From a virus, in the IMG/VR virus record IMGVR_UViG_3300032163_000041, positions 1-40,123 of that record: a stretch of 40,123 bases of DNA. One strand, given 5' to 3'. Within the stretch, counting starts at the first letter, position 1; each line of letters starts with the position of its first letter. The notes below the pieces were generated by a model. It was not told the origin of the DNA. It searched no databases and saw only the letters and a program-made list of their open reading frames with translations. Of the stretch, positions 6,892 through 15,390 are shown in pieces. Made by a program: the position numbers and the translations under genes.

Positions 6892-8287
6892 GCAGGCCGA
6901 GCCGAGTTACGAGGATCTTTTCGCCGACATCTACCGCTGCAAGCACGACGCGGCCTATTTCTTGGATCGGTACTGCTGGTTCCGCCCGCAGGAAGGTGGA
7001 AGCCCGCAACCGATGCGGCTCGCGCAATACCAGATAGACAAGATCATCGAGCCCTACGGCAACGCGATCGAGACGCAGACCGGATTGCTGTGGCAGAAGT
7101 CGCGCCGGATGCGATTTACCTGGACGATGTCTGCACTCGAACTGCATCGGCTGACATTCTGGCGCGGATCAACCGGCCTCATCATCGCGAAGAACGAGGA
7201 TCAAGTAGACGATGGCGGGGAAAACAGCACGGACGATTCGATATTTGGAAAGCTCCGGTATATCTGGGACCGGCTGCCCGATCACATCAAGCAGCCGATC
7301 GTTTGGAAATCCATGAGCGCGTTCAATCCGTTCCTTGGTTCGTTCATCGCCGGATCGGCCGCAAGCGGGACGGCAGGGCGTGGCAGCGGGTTTGAGCGGA
7401 TTTGGTGGGACGAGGCCGCTCACACACAGAATGACCGGCTCATCTGGGCTTCGATTTCCAGCGCGACCAAGTGCGTGCTGATGGACTCTTCCGTGTTCGG
7501 CATGGACAACGTGTTCGCCGAACTGCGCCACGCAGACCCGCCTCCGCTGAAAGTCATCGTCATTCACTGGAGCATGGACCCGGCCAAAGACATGGCCTGG
7601 TACAAAATACAAGCGGCAAAGATCGGCATCCCCGAGATCGTGGCGAGCGAGTTGGACATGAGCTATGATCGTTCGCTGACTGGCAGGATCTACCCGGAGT
7701 TTTCGTCCGTGACGCACGTCTTGGAAACGGCCGACTATGACAAGCGCCTGCCTCTTTACCGTTGCTGGGACTTTGGAACAGCCGCCCCGTGCGCCGTTGC
7801 CTATTTCCAGATAGACAAGACGCGCGAGATTCGAGTGGTAGACGAGATCCAAGAGACGAACCAGACGGCCGCCGGAATCGCCGCGCTCTGCCACCTGAAA
7901 GACAAAGAGCAAGGATGGAAGGTGCATACGGACTACGGCGACATTGGCGGCAAGGCGCGGAACTCGCAAGGCACGAGCTGGATCGTTGACCTCGAAGCCG
8001 AAGGCATCAGCGTCGAGACGCGCTCGCAGTCCGTCTCGGAAGGCATTGCGCTTGTGCGAAAGGCCGTGATAAAGGGACCGGGTGCAGAGGGATTGGTTGT
8101 CCATCCGCGATGCCGCAAGTTCATTGCCGCGATGTTGGGCTACCGCTGGCCGGATTCCCAAAGAAACGACGATGACAAGCCACTCCACTCGATCCACTCG
8201 CACATGATGGACGCCTTCCGTTACGGGATCGTTGGCCGTTTCGGTGGGCCTCTCGCCGTTTGGGGTTCACAGCCGAGGAGTTACTGA
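6767..8287 (+). CDS. Terminase large subunit
   Basis: A 506-residue packaging motor and headful nuclease. The ATPase has a degenerate Walker A (QKSRRMRFT, about 110-118) and Walker B with catalytic Glu (RIWWDEA, 211-217). The RNase H-like nuclease has its three acidic positions at WDFG (D334), TDYGD (D388) and MMDAFRYG (D481). The start is uncertain: ATG 6767 or ATG 6782, both inside the small-subunit gene; no plausible start lies after its stop. It ends in a TGATG overlap with the portal gene. Terminases of this kind package from a circular or concatemeric genome, in keeping with the circular assembly. Confidence 0.92.
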   Translation: MKKTAMPNVPQIVARSRSLVASRESKRFSEGPRLGSLRWEDRQAEPSYEDLFADIYRCKHDAAYFLDRYCWFRPQEGGSPQPMRLAQYQIDKIIEPYGNAIETQTGLLWQKSRRMRFTWTMSALELHRLTFWRGSTGLIIAKNEDQVDDGGENSTDDSIFGKLRYIWDRLPDHIKQPIVWKSMSAFNPFLGSFIAGSAASGTAGRGSGFERIWWDEAAHTQNDRLIWASISSATKCVLMDSSVFGMDNVFAELRHADPPPLKVIVIHWSMDPAKDMAWYKIQAAKIGIPEIVASELDMSYDRSLTGRIYPEFSSVTHVLETADYDKRLPLYRCWDFGTAAPCAVAYFQIDKTREIRVVDEIQETNQTAAGIAALCHLKDKEQGWKVHTDYGDIGGKARNSQGTSWIVDLEAEGISVETRSQSVSEGIALVRKAVIKGPGAEGLVVHPRCRKFIAAMLGYRWPDSQRNDDDKPLHSIHSHMMDAFRYGIVGRFGGPLAVWGSQPRSY

Positions 8288-9870
8288 TGCCGAATGAGGC
8301 CCTGTTTCAACCGCAATCGGACGCGCAGATCCAGATGCTCGTCAAAGGCATGAAGCTGGCCGAACACGATGCGAGGAAAGCGGTGCAAGCGCGAGCGTGG
8401 GATTACTACATGGGCGCTGGGATTCAGCACACGATAAAAAAGATGCAGCGCCGGTTTGTTGACTGGAAGAAATACTCCATCGTGCCTGCCGATCTCGTAG
8501 CGACGATGACGGACGAACGGGCCGTGCTTTACAAAGACGAGCCCGCACGGTCGCTCGTGAACGAGAAAGGCGATCCGCTGCCCGACAACATCCAGGCGAT
8601 TGCATCGGAGATGTGGGAACAGGCGCAGATGAACGTGGTTATGAGTCAGGTGGAATCGTTGACGCTTTTGCAGCGGACGATTCTGGTTCATCCCTGTTGG
8701 CGGATGGCGGCAGACGATCCAAGCGATCCGGGCCGGATTGAAATAGACGTGATCGGGGCGCACATGGCCGACGTGATCCAGGCGCAGGGAGATCCTACGC
8801 GAGCGGTCGGCGTGCTGTACTCGACGAGCTACCCGGATACCGTTTATGAACCGGACGGAGGGCTGGCGAACGAACAGGTGATCGGCGCGGGAGAGCGAAG
8901 CGGCGGGCCGGTCAACCCGGATGCGTTGGGCGTGACGTACTGGACGAAAGACCGGGCGATGGAGTTCACCGGAGACGGCAAACGCATCGTTGATCCAAAC
9001 AACCCATCCGGCGAGAATCCCTATGGGACGCTGACTTTTATCACCTACCGCGACTCGCTGGCGATGGATCGCTTCTGGCTGGAGCCAAAGCACGCGCTGG
9101 TTGAAGCCAACGAGACGCTGAATCTCGCGCTGACCGATCTATTCCACGGGATGCATTTGCAGCTTTGGGGCGTGCCTGTTGCCATCGGGCCGGGCGTTCC
9201 CAAGATCCTCGTCTTTGGCCCCGACAAGGCGCTGACCATCGAGACGAAAGACGGACAGGCTGCCAGCTTCACTTTCGAGAAACCGAACACCAACATCGTC
9301 GAATGCCTGGACACCATCGAGCGCACGCTCCAATGGGTTGCGCGGTTGAACCATCAGAGCCCGTCCGACTATGAGCTACGGGGAACGGCCGCGTCTGGAT
9401 TCGCGCTGACAGTTCGCAACATGCCCAAGGTGGAAGATCGCAAGAAGCGCCTGCCGCTATTCATGCGGAACGAGATGGACCTGTTCGCCAAGATGCGGGC
9501 CGTCTGGAACTATCACAACGCGGGCAAGCAGATCCCACTCGATGCGAAACTCTCGATCAAGTACGAGGAGCCCAACGTACCGCAAGATCCGATGGTGTCC
9601 GAGGAAGTCTTGCAGAAGAAACTCGACATGGGCCGCGTGAACATCCTCGACGTGATCCGGCAAGAAAACCCTGACCTCAAAGACGATGCGGCGGCGGAAA
9701 AGTGGATGATGGCGAATCTCCAACGCCGGGACAGGATCAAGAAGCAGTTCGGGTTTTCGTTCGGTCTGAATGATCCGAACCAGCCGAAGCCCGGAGCGCC
9801 TCCGATTGCCGGTGACAAGCAGCCGCCAGACAAGGCCGTACCGGATCAAAGCCAAGGCGCGGGCCAATGA
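8287..9870 (+). CDS. Portal protein
   Basis: A 527-residue protein directly after the large terminase. The start is the ATG at 8287, overlapping the terminase stop, with GAGGAG eight bases upstream. Sequence style and size fit the SPP1 gp6-like portal family: an N-terminal helical clip/wing region, a central segment rich in Trp and Asp, a long helix near residues 400-450, and a Pro/Gln-rich C-terminal tail. Twelve copies would form the DNA channel at one capsid vertex and dock the terminase and adaptors. Confidence 0.85.
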   Translation: MPNEALFQPQSDAQIQMLVKGMKLAEHDARKAVQARAWDYYMGAGIQHTIKKMQRRFVDWKKYSIVPADLVATMTDERAVLYKDEPARSLVNEKGDPLPDNIQAIASEMWEQAQMNVVMSQVESLTLLQRTILVHPCWRMAADDPSDPGRIEIDVIGAHMADVIQAQGDPTRAVGVLYSTSYPDTVYEPDGGLANEQVIGAGERSGGPVNPDALGVTYWTKDRAMEFTGDGKRIVDPNNPSGENPYGTLTFITYRDSLAMDRFWLEPKHALVEANETLNLALTDLFHGMHLQLWGVPVAIGPGVPKILVFGPDKALTIETKDGQAASFTFEKPNTNIVECLDTIERTLQWVARLNHQSPSDYELRGTAASGFALTVRNMPKVEDRKKRLPLFMRNEMDLFAKMRAVWNYHNAGKQIPLDAKLSIKYEEPNVPQDPMVSEEVLQKKLDMGRVNILDVIRQENPDLKDDAAAEKWMMANLQRRDRIKKQFGFSFGLNDPNQPKPGAPPIAGDKQPPDKAVPDQSQGAGQ

Positions 9871-10112
9871 GCAACCTGAAAGAGCGCCTGTTCGCGCAGG
9901 AGCGAAGCATGGAAGCCGAGGCGGAAAACAGGATCGTTCAGCAGTTCGATTCCGAGATCAACGCGGCGGCCGAGGCACCGGAACAGTTTGTCGCGGGGGT
10001 AGTCAGCGGCCTCGTCAACCTCGCGGCCAATGACTTCTTGCCTCGCGTGGCGGCGCTGGCAACCAGCGCGGCGGATCAGATCGCCATCGAGGCTGGCTAC
10101 ACTCCGAAATGA
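9867..10112 (+). CDS. Hypothetical helical protein (81 aa)
   Basis: ATGA overlap with the portal gene. Mostly helical, Ala/Glu-rich, with a mildly hydrophobic middle (VAGVVSGLVNLAAN). Small genes between portal and minor head protein are common in siphoviruses; no function can be assigned. Confidence 0.6.
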   Translation: MSNLKERLFAQERSMEAEAENRIVQQFDSEINAAAEAPEQFVAGVVSGLVNLAANDFLPRVAALATSAADQIAIEAGYTPK

Positions 10113-10405
10113 TCTCGAATATTTGGCGGATCTGGCTCTATTCTTTTTGCGCCGTTGTCGGGCATGAAGCGGCGCGGAACACGTTGTCATGTCGCAGGTG
10201 CAGATTTTCGGATATGGATGCGACCGAAAACCGAGTGAGAGCGTTTTTTATGCACTTCGATCCGATGGACTTGCGGCGCAACTTGCTTATGAATCCGTTG
10301 CCGAAATGGTGGACGGCAGAGGCAATGGCCGAACATGAAAGGCTTGCCGAAAAGTGGCGGCAATATTTCGCGGATCTAGACATGGTTGGAATCGGCCTTG
10401 CCTGA
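10109..10405 (+). CDS. Hypothetical protein (98 aa)
   Basis: ATGA overlap with the previous gene. It has a short aromatic/hydrophobic N-terminus, a CRRC pair near residue 28, and a C-terminal helix rich in charged and aromatic residues. Weak resemblance to zinc-motif proteins. It overlaps the start of the minor head gene. Confidence 0.5.
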   Translation: MISNIWRIWLYSFCAVVGHEAARNTLSCRRCRFSDMDATENRVRAFFMHFDPMDLRRNLLMNPLPKWWTAEAMAEHERLAEKWRQYFADLDMVGIGLA

Positions 10406-11018
10406 TTTCGTCGCCGAGCGCGACCTACTGAATAGCCAGCTTGCCCTTTTCAACCAGATAGTGCGCTCGAAAGGGCAGGCGTTCCTTGACGGAATCAACC
10501 AGGAGATCGAGCGCGGGCGGATCTTGGGGCAGACGTTGGAGGATTCGACGCAGGCGGTGATTGATCGCACGATGCGCCGTGAATCCGGGGCGCTGTCCGC
10601 ATTCCGGGATGACATGGTTCGAGAGTTCCGAAAACTCATCGGGCAAGCGACCATCGCCACGTTTCAGACGCGCCTGGAATCCTTGGCCGCAGAGGCCGCG
10701 ATCCAGACCGGGGGCGACATCATCCCGACCGACTCCGCATCAGGGGTTTGGGTTTGGGTTGCGGTGGGGTCAAGCGCAACCTGCCAATGGAGCCCGAAAT
10801 CGGGGAAGTACATCTTCCGTGGGCGGAACATGATCCCGACGGATTTCTGCGCGAATCGCCATGGAATGACCGGAGATCCGGCATTTTGGGATGACTTCGG
10901 AAGGCCAAGGCAGGGATTCACGCCATGCAACTCGGCCTGCGAATGCAGTCTTGTTCCGGCCGAGTTCGCCAAATCGAATCCCGGTCTTTTGGAGGCGGTA
11001 GACCTAACAGGGGCTTGA
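10386..11018 (+). CDS. Minor head / head morphogenesis protein
   Basis: About 210 residues. The start is a TTG at 10386 or, with slightly less overlap, a TTG at 10398. The N-terminal half is a long charged helix. The C-terminal part has the pattern of the SPP1 gp7 / Mu gpF group: CQWSP, a G-rich segment, then a Cys-rich end (CNSACECS) in place of the usual HxxCRC. Such proteins associate with the portal and act early in capsid assembly. Position between portal and scaffold agrees. Confidence 0.6.
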   Translation: MESALPDFVAERDLLNSQLALFNQIVRSKGQAFLDGINQEIERGRILGQTLEDSTQAVIDRTMRRESGALSAFRDDMVREFRKLIGQATIATFQTRLESLAAEAAIQTGGDIIPTDSASGVWVWVAVGSSATCQWSPKSGKYIFRGRNMIPTDFCANRHGMTGDPAFWDDFGRPRQGFTPCNSACECSLVPAEFAKSNPGLLEAVDLTGA

Positions 11019-11044
11019 CACGGATCGCCGTTGCGTGCCATACG
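11015..11044 (+). promoter_or_regulatory. Possible promoter before scaffold and capsid genes
   Basis: TTGACA at 11015-11020, 18-nt spacer, then CATACG at 11039-11044. The -35 box overlaps the stop of the minor head gene and lies at the start of a 120-nt gap. The -10 is poor, so this is a candidate only. A promoter here would boost scaffold and capsid expression. Confidence 0.3.
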
Positions 11045-11138
11045 CCCGGCGTGAAGCCAACCATCCTACACACCGTAGCGGGAATGCCGGGCCAGTTCGC
11101 CCGTCAGTCCCGCGAGACGTAAGGGGAGAACGAGCGAC

Positions 11139-11738
11139 ATGACGCAACAAGAGACGGAAGCCAAGGCGAAGGCGGAAGCGGACGCGAAGGCAAAGGCGGA
11201 AGCCGATGCGGTTGCGAAAGCGGAAGCCGACGAGAAAGCGAAGGCCGACGCCGAGCTTGTTCCCCGCAAAGAACTGAACGCCACCTATGCGCGAATGAAG
11301 CAAGCCGAACGTGAGCGCGACGAACTGGCGAAAAAGTTCGCGGATGAGGAAAAGGCCAAGCTGTCGGAAACCGACCGGGTAAAGAAAGAGTTGGAGGAAC
11401 AGACCAAGGCCGCAGAGCGAGGCAAGAAGGCGCTGGCGACCGTGGAACGGATGCTCGAAGCCGAGATGAAGTCTCTGCCTGACAACGCTCGCGCATTGGT
11501 GCCGGAGGATCTTTCCCCGGAGGAAAAGCTAGAACAGGTGCAAAAGATTCGCGCCTCTGGCCTCCTTGGGAAAGAACACACGATTACGACTCCGGGGGGA
11601 AAACCCGCCCGCACCGATGGGAAGCAATTCACGTCAGCAGACCTTCAACGCATGATGCGCGATCCTGTTGAGTACGACAAAAACAAGGACGCCATTCAGG
11701 CGCAGGTCACGGCCAACGGCGGACGCCTCGAACCCTAA
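11139..11738 (+). CDS. Scaffolding protein
   Basis: A 199-residue highly charged protein with AAGGGGAG upstream. Residues 5-40 are Lys/Ala/Glu repeats, residues about 45-120 a coiled-coil-prone helix, and the C-terminal 60 residues are basic and Gly-rich. This composition and the position directly before the major capsid gene are typical of phage scaffolds, which direct procapsid assembly and are then lost. No protease motif is visible, so exit without cleavage or host cleavage would be needed. Confidence 0.75.
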   Translation: MTQQETEAKAKAEADAKAKAEADAVAKAEADEKAKADAELVPRKELNATYARMKQAERERDELAKKFADEEKAKLSETDRVKKELEEQTKAAERGKKALATVERMLEAEMKSLPDNARALVPEDLSPEEKLEQVQKIRASGLLGKEHTITTPGGKPARTDGKQFTSADLQRMMRDPVEYDKNKDAIQAQVTANGGRLEP

Positions 11739-11745
11739 CTAAACC

Positions 11746-11763
11746 CGGCTCCGAAGGGAGCCG
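11746..11763 (+). promoter_or_regulatory. Hairpin enclosing the capsid ribosome-binding site
   Basis: CGGCTCC (11746-11752) and GGAGCCG (11757-11763) form a perfect 7-bp stem with loop GAAG. The AAGGGAG ribosome-binding site of the capsid gene (ATG 11767) sits inside the 3' arm, so folding would hide it. It could tune capsid translation. No U-tract, so not a terminator. Confidence 0.5.
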
Positions 11764-11766
11764 CGC

Positions 11767-12609
11767 ATGGCAGCAGGAACGATGACCGTTACCACCGGGG
11801 CCATTTTCATCCCGGAACTTTGGGCGCTGGAACTGTTCGCAGCGATGCGAAAGAATCTCGTACTCGCGGGCCTCGTCTGGACGCCCCGAGATTCCGAAGC
11901 GTCCAAGATCACGCGAATGGGCGACACGATCCGCTTGCAGCAGATCTCGCACATCACTGCCCGCGACAAGACCGCGAACACGGATGTCACCTACGACAAC
12001 GTGACCGAAACGGATTTGACGCTCGCGATCAACAAGCACAAGTACGTCGCGTTCAACGTCGAAGACATGCTCGCTGCACAGGCGCAGCCGGATCTTCGAG
12101 CGGAGTACGTCGGGGAAGCGGGCTACGGGCTGGCGTTGGCGGTGGACTCCGACCTCGCGGCGCTTGTGACCGGCTTCTCGCAGTCGGTGGGGGCGGGCGG
12201 GTCGGACATGAGCGAGCAAACAATCCTGGATGGAAAGCTGCTTCTCGACAACGCGGACGTTCCGCGTGAGGGCCGCTACATCCTGGTTGCTCCGTCGCAG
12301 GAGAACGTGTTCCTGAAGATCCCGCGATTCAGCGAGGCGCAGATCACCGGAGTCGGCGGCATCATCGCCAACGGCAAGATCGGGCGCATCCACGGGTTCG
12401 ACGTCTACGTTTCGACCAACGTCTACGCGTCGGGCGGAACGACGTACAACATCATGGCGCACCGCGAAGCATTGGGCTTGGCGATGCAGAAAACCCCCAC
12501 GATGAAGGCGCTGGACGATCCCGATAGCATCGGATGGAAGACGGTTGTCCACGAGATCTACGGCGTGGGCGAAGTCCGCGACAGCCACGGAATCCAGCTT
12601 CTCTCGTAA
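11767..12609 (+). CDS. Major capsid protein
   Basis: A 280-residue protein after the scaffold. It has the look of HK97-fold coat proteins of the P22-type group: a short N-terminal arm, IRLQQISHITARD (about residues 55-68) leading to a long helix EDMLAAQ, a spine helix around residues 110-140 (AVDSDLAALV), a Gly-rich loop, and a C-terminal beta segment with the mid-late motif GKIGRIHGFDVYVS. No pro-domain is evident. Hundreds of copies form the icosahedral shell. It is followed by a strong GC-rich hairpin. Confidence 0.82.
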   Translation: MAAGTMTVTTGAIFIPELWALELFAAMRKNLVLAGLVWTPRDSEASKITRMGDTIRLQQISHITARDKTANTDVTYDNVTETDLTLAINKHKYVAFNVEDMLAAQAQPDLRAEYVGEAGYGLALAVDSDLAALVTGFSQSVGAGGSDMSEQTILDGKLLLDNADVPREGRYILVAPSQENVFLKIPRFSEAQITGVGGIIANGKIGRIHGFDVYVSTNVYASGGTTYNIMAHREALGLAMQKTPTMKALDDPDSIGWKTVVHEIYGVGEVRDSHGIQLLS

Positions 12610-12622
12610 CGCGAATGAGGGC

Positions 12623-12651
12623 GGGGGAGTTGCGACCGGCGCGACTCCCCC
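12623..12651 (+). other. GC-rich hairpin after the capsid gene
   Basis: Arms 12623-12634 and 12640-12651 pair as a 12-bp stem with one G-T wobble and a 5-nt loop. It lies 14 bases after the capsid stop. No T-run follows, so termination would be weak; it could protect the capsid mRNA 3' end or cause partial termination to reduce downstream expression. Confidence 0.6.
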
Positions 12652-12706
12652 TAACCCAACAGTCTCGCCGGAACGCGCAATCAACCCCAACAAGGAGCAA
12701 GACTCG

Positions 12707-13306
12707 ATGAAAAAGACCCTGCAAGCCCTCCGAGAGATCTTCGGACGCCCCGGCTTTCTGGCGATGGCAGCCCTCGCGCTGTTTGTCGCGGCATCCATGA
12801 TCGGCAACGCGAACGCGATGCGGACGCGGGCAACCAGCCCGTTCACCTCGACGACTCCCAAGACCGGGATCACGCCGTTTTACTCGACGGCGCAGGATTC
12901 ACCGGACTGGAACGCGGTGTCACTCTTCATCAACGTGACGGCGCTTGCCGCATCCCCGACGCCAGCGCTGACCATCTCGCTCGAACACAGCGCGGATAAC
13001 TCCGTGTGGGCGACGCATACGACTCTGACCGTCATTACCGCGACGGGCACTTACGAGTCGCACGTCTCCAACTTCGCCCGCTACTGGCGCGTCAAGGCTC
13101 TGCTGGGCGCGGCCTCCGGGATCACGGGCACGTTCACGATCAAGGCGTACGAGAAAGAGTTCACCTCTGCGCCGCAGGTCGGTAGGCCAATGATCGACCT
13201 CGCGTTCAAGATGGACGAGGGAGCGAAATACCTCGTCAGCGATTCCGTAGATTCTTCGATCTACGGTGCGCCGTCGAGCATTACGGTCGCAAGCGCCAAA
13301 CGGTAA
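12707..13306 (+). CDS. Probable capsid decoration protein with signal peptide
   Basis: A 199-residue protein. The start is the ATG at 12707, ten bases after AAGGAG. Residues 1-37 look like an export signal: MKKT start, basic n-region, hydrophobic core at about 16-32, and ANA at 35-37 before Met38. The rest is Thr/Ser-rich and beta-type with regular WxxxxL and Y/V patterns, as in immunoglobulin-like phage decoration or head-fibre domains. A signal sequence on a gene between the capsid and connector genes is odd because head assembly is cytoplasmic. The hydrophobic segment could instead act as an anchor or assembly tail. Confidence 0.5.
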   Translation: MKKTLQALREIFGRPGFLAMAALALFVAASMIGNANAMRTRATSPFTSTTPKTGITPFYSTAQDSPDWNAVSLFINVTALAASPTPALTISLEHSADNSVWATHTTLTVITATGTYESHVSNFARYWRVKALLGAASGITGTFTIKAYEKEFTSAPQVGRPMIDLAFKMDEGAKYLVSDSVDSSIYGAPSSITVASAKR

Positions 13307-13324
13307 GCAACCGCCGCCGGGCGG

Positions 13325-13354
13325 GGCATGGGGAGCAGGGCGCGGCCCCATGCC
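13325..13354 (+). other. Perfect 9-bp GC-rich hairpin after the decoration gene
   Basis: GGCATGGGG (13325-13333) and CCCCATGCC (13346-13354) are exact inverted repeats with a 12-nt loop, 19 bases after the preceding stop. No T-run. The second of three such hairpins behind successive head genes. Confidence 0.6.
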
Positions 13355-13401
13355 TGCCTCGGAGGCTTGACTCCAACAGCGCCCGCTGAAAGGTGGCAAT
13401 C

Positions 13402-13647
13402 ATGGCGAAACCCGAACCTGGAATCCTGGCGATCAACGCCAAGGGCCATCCGGTGCTTTTGAGCAAGCGGCTTTGGGAAGAGCTGGGCCGCGAGTTCATT
13501 CCGGGGAACCGCACGCAGTCCAAGCAGACGCTCTACAAGCGCCTCGGCGAGGGCTTCTCGGCGGATCTCAACAAACTCATCGCAAAGCACCGCGACGAGG
13601 AAGACGACGGCGAGACGGCCGCAAAGGCCACCAAGGCCGCGAAGTAA
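13402..13647 (+). CDS. Hypothetical head-region protein (81 aa)
   Basis: I use the ATG at 13402, seven bases after AAAGGTGG; an in-frame GTG at 13393 is inside that site. The small basic protein ends in an acidic then Ala/Lys-rich tail. It lies between the decoration and connector genes, flanked by hairpins. Function unknown. Confidence 0.55.
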   Translation: MAKPEPGILAINAKGHPVLLSKRLWEELGREFIPGNRTQSKQTLYKRLGEGFSADLNKLIAKHRDEEDDGETAAKATKAAK

Positions 13648-13666
13648 GGATCAGCCGATGATGCGT

Positions 13667-13695
13667 GGGCGGGTCTGCCAAAGCGCGGCCCGCCC
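13667..13695 (+). other. GC-rich hairpin before the DUF1353 gene
   Basis: GGGCGGGTC (13667-13675) pairs with GGCCCGCCC (13687-13695) with one T-G wobble and an 11-nt loop. It is followed by a weakly T-rich tail (tcgtttcg). The third hairpin of the series, at the start of the connector genes. Confidence 0.5.
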
Positions 13696-13716
13696 TCGTT
13701 TCGATTGGCGCGACCG

Positions 13717-14190
13717 ATGAGCAACCAGATCAAATACCGCGACCTGACAGGGTACAAATACCAACTCGCGGAGGATTACGAGATTGGGATCTCCGGAGCG
13801 TTCGGACAGGTCCGCGAGCGATCCGTAATGATGCACCCGGCGAAGCGCCCGATGATTCGCCTCACGCGATTGGTAGGCAACCCCGGATGCTCGCTCCTGT
13901 GGATCTCGGCAGGCTACTCGTGGGATGGCCCGAGCGGCCCGACGATTGACACGCCGAACTTTATGCGCGGATCGCTTGTGCATGACGCGCTGTACCAGTT
14001 GATCCGCGAGCGGCTGATTCCCGTGGCGTTCAAGGATGAAGCCGATCAAGTCTTGCGAAAGATTTGCCTGCAAGACGGCATGAGCGCACTCCGGGCGTGG
14101 ATCGTCTATCAAGGCGTCAAGAGGTTCGCGGGATTCGCTACGGCCAATCGGGACCGGGAACCAATCGAGATCATCAGGATCGCGCCTTGA
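13717..14190 (+). CDS. DUF1353 family protein
   Basis: A 157-residue protein. The ATG at 13717 is preferred to the ATG at 13705, which precedes no clear site. The core YSWDGPSGPTIDTPNF, then VHDALYQ, then FKDEADQVLRK, matches the DUF1353 pattern of a small phage protein of unknown function seen near head and connector genes. It may act in head completion. Its stop overlaps the next start (TTGA). Confidence 0.6.
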   Translation: MSNQIKYRDLTGYKYQLAEDYEIGISGAFGQVRERSVMMHPAKRPMIRLTRLVGNPGCSLLWISAGYSWDGPSGPTIDTPNFMRGSLVHDALYQLIRERLIPVAFKDEADQVLRKICLQDGMSALRAWIVYQGVKRFAGFATANRDREPIEIIRIAP

Positions 14191-14894
14191 AGCAGCAGAT
14201 CCAGTTCGAGGTTGGCGGGACTCTTCGCTTTCAGCCAACGCTTGACGGCAAGCCGATCTCTGTTGGGAGCGAGTCCGACCCCATCGTGACGGTTTCAAGG
14301 GCGGATGGAACGGCGCTCCCGGAAGCGATCAGCGAAGCGTTGGCCACAAGGGAGGCCGATGGTTCGGTTTCGATTGGCGTCTCTGCTGCCGCCGTGACAC
14401 TACCAGGGCCGGAAGCGAACCTCATCGCCGATTGGACGTACAGCTACGACGGGCAGACGATCCGCAGGCGCGATCTTTTTGACGTGGTTCGCTTCCCTCT
14501 CTATTCGACCGTCTCGGACGATGACATCAAGCGCGAGATGGGGAAGCTAACCACGATCCTGTTTCCGAATGCAGATATGACGTTCGCGGACACGATCAAC
14601 CTGGCTTTTGAGGAAATCTACGCAGGGCTCGAAGCGATGGGGAATCGCCCGTCGCTTGTCATGGAGTCGGAGCAGTTGAAACTGGCCCACTCCGCGAAGT
14701 GCATGGCGCGAATCTACTCGGATCAATCAGGTGCGCCCGATGACATTTGGAGCGCGAGGGCGAAGCGGGAACAGGCGAGATACGAAACGCTCATGGACGA
14801 GCTGCCCTACCGCTACGACACGAACGATAGCGGGACAATTACCCAGAGCGAAGAGGGAACGAACTGGGGCACAAGTACAATCGTGAGGACGTGA
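14187..14894 (+). CDS. Head-tail adaptor-like protein
   Basis: A 235-residue protein with a TTG start overlapping the previous stop. The N-terminal 120 residues look like a beta-sandwich; the C-terminal half is helical, with a segment (SDDDIKREM ... LAFEEIYAGLEAMG ... KLAHSAKCMARIYSD) like gp15-type connector adaptors. Position between DUF1353 and tail completion supports an adaptor ring beneath the portal. Confidence 0.5.
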   Translation: MKQQIQFEVGGTLRFQPTLDGKPISVGSESDPIVTVSRADGTALPEAISEALATREADGSVSIGVSAAAVTLPGPEANLIADWTYSYDGQTIRRRDLFDVVRFPLYSTVSDDDIKREMGKLTTILFPNADMTFADTINLAFEEIYAGLEAMGNRPSLVMESEQLKLAHSAKCMARIYSDQSGAPDDIWSARAKREQARYETLMDELPYRYDTNDSGTITQSEEGTNWGTSTIVRT

Positions 14895-14895
14895 A

Positions 14896-15390
14896 GTGGT
14901 ATTCCTGACGCTCGGACTCAACGGCGAGCAGGCGCTTGCACGGATTTTTTACAAAGCCCCGGCTTCGCTGAATGATCTCACCAAGGAAATGCGCCGGGTC
15001 GGGGCAATAATTAAAAACTCGTTCGTTAGCGTTTTCTTGGATGAGGGGGCCGTTGGCGGCAATCCTAAATGGGTGCCGCTGTCTTCACAATGGACCGTAC
15101 CGGAACGAATAAAGCAAGGCTATGGGGGCGAGGAGCCAATCCTTCGGCGCAGAGGCGGATACATGCGTTCGTTTCGCCCGACAGTTGGCAAGTTTTCAGT
15201 ATCGGTCGCATCGAATGACATCCGAGATACTCTCCTACAGCTCGGCGGATTAAACGGACTGAAGCGTCGCGTGCCTGCGCGAACGATCACGGCGCGAGTC
15301 CGGGCGGCGTTCGAGCGAAGTGATTGGCGCGAGATCATTGACATCCTGCGGAACGGACTGAAAGACCGCATGGAAAAGGCCGCGTCATGA
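14896..15390 (+). CDS. Virion morphogenesis / tail completion protein
   Basis: A 164-residue protein with a GTG start. The pattern WVPLS, then ILRRRGGYMRSF, then a long C-terminal helix, is that of the Mu gpG / Phage_tail_S family, which completes the tail end or head-tail joint. It is moderately basic. ATGA overlap with the next gene. Confidence 0.6.
   Translation: MVFLTLGLNGEQALARIFYKAPASLNDLTKEMRRVGAIIKNSFVSVFLDEGAVGGNPKWVPLSSQWTVPERIKQGYGGEEPILRRRGGYMRSFRPTVGKFSVSVASNDIRDTLLQLGGLNGLKRRVPARTITARVRAAFERSDWREIIDILRNGLKDRMEKAAS

Noticed and set aside
7169-8203. 344-codon minus-strand frame
   Set aside because: Lies wholly inside the terminase gene, which has clear ATPase and nuclease motifs.
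11707-12873. 388-codon minus-strand frame
   Set aside because: Antisense to the capsid gene; no ribosome-binding site and no recognisable domain.
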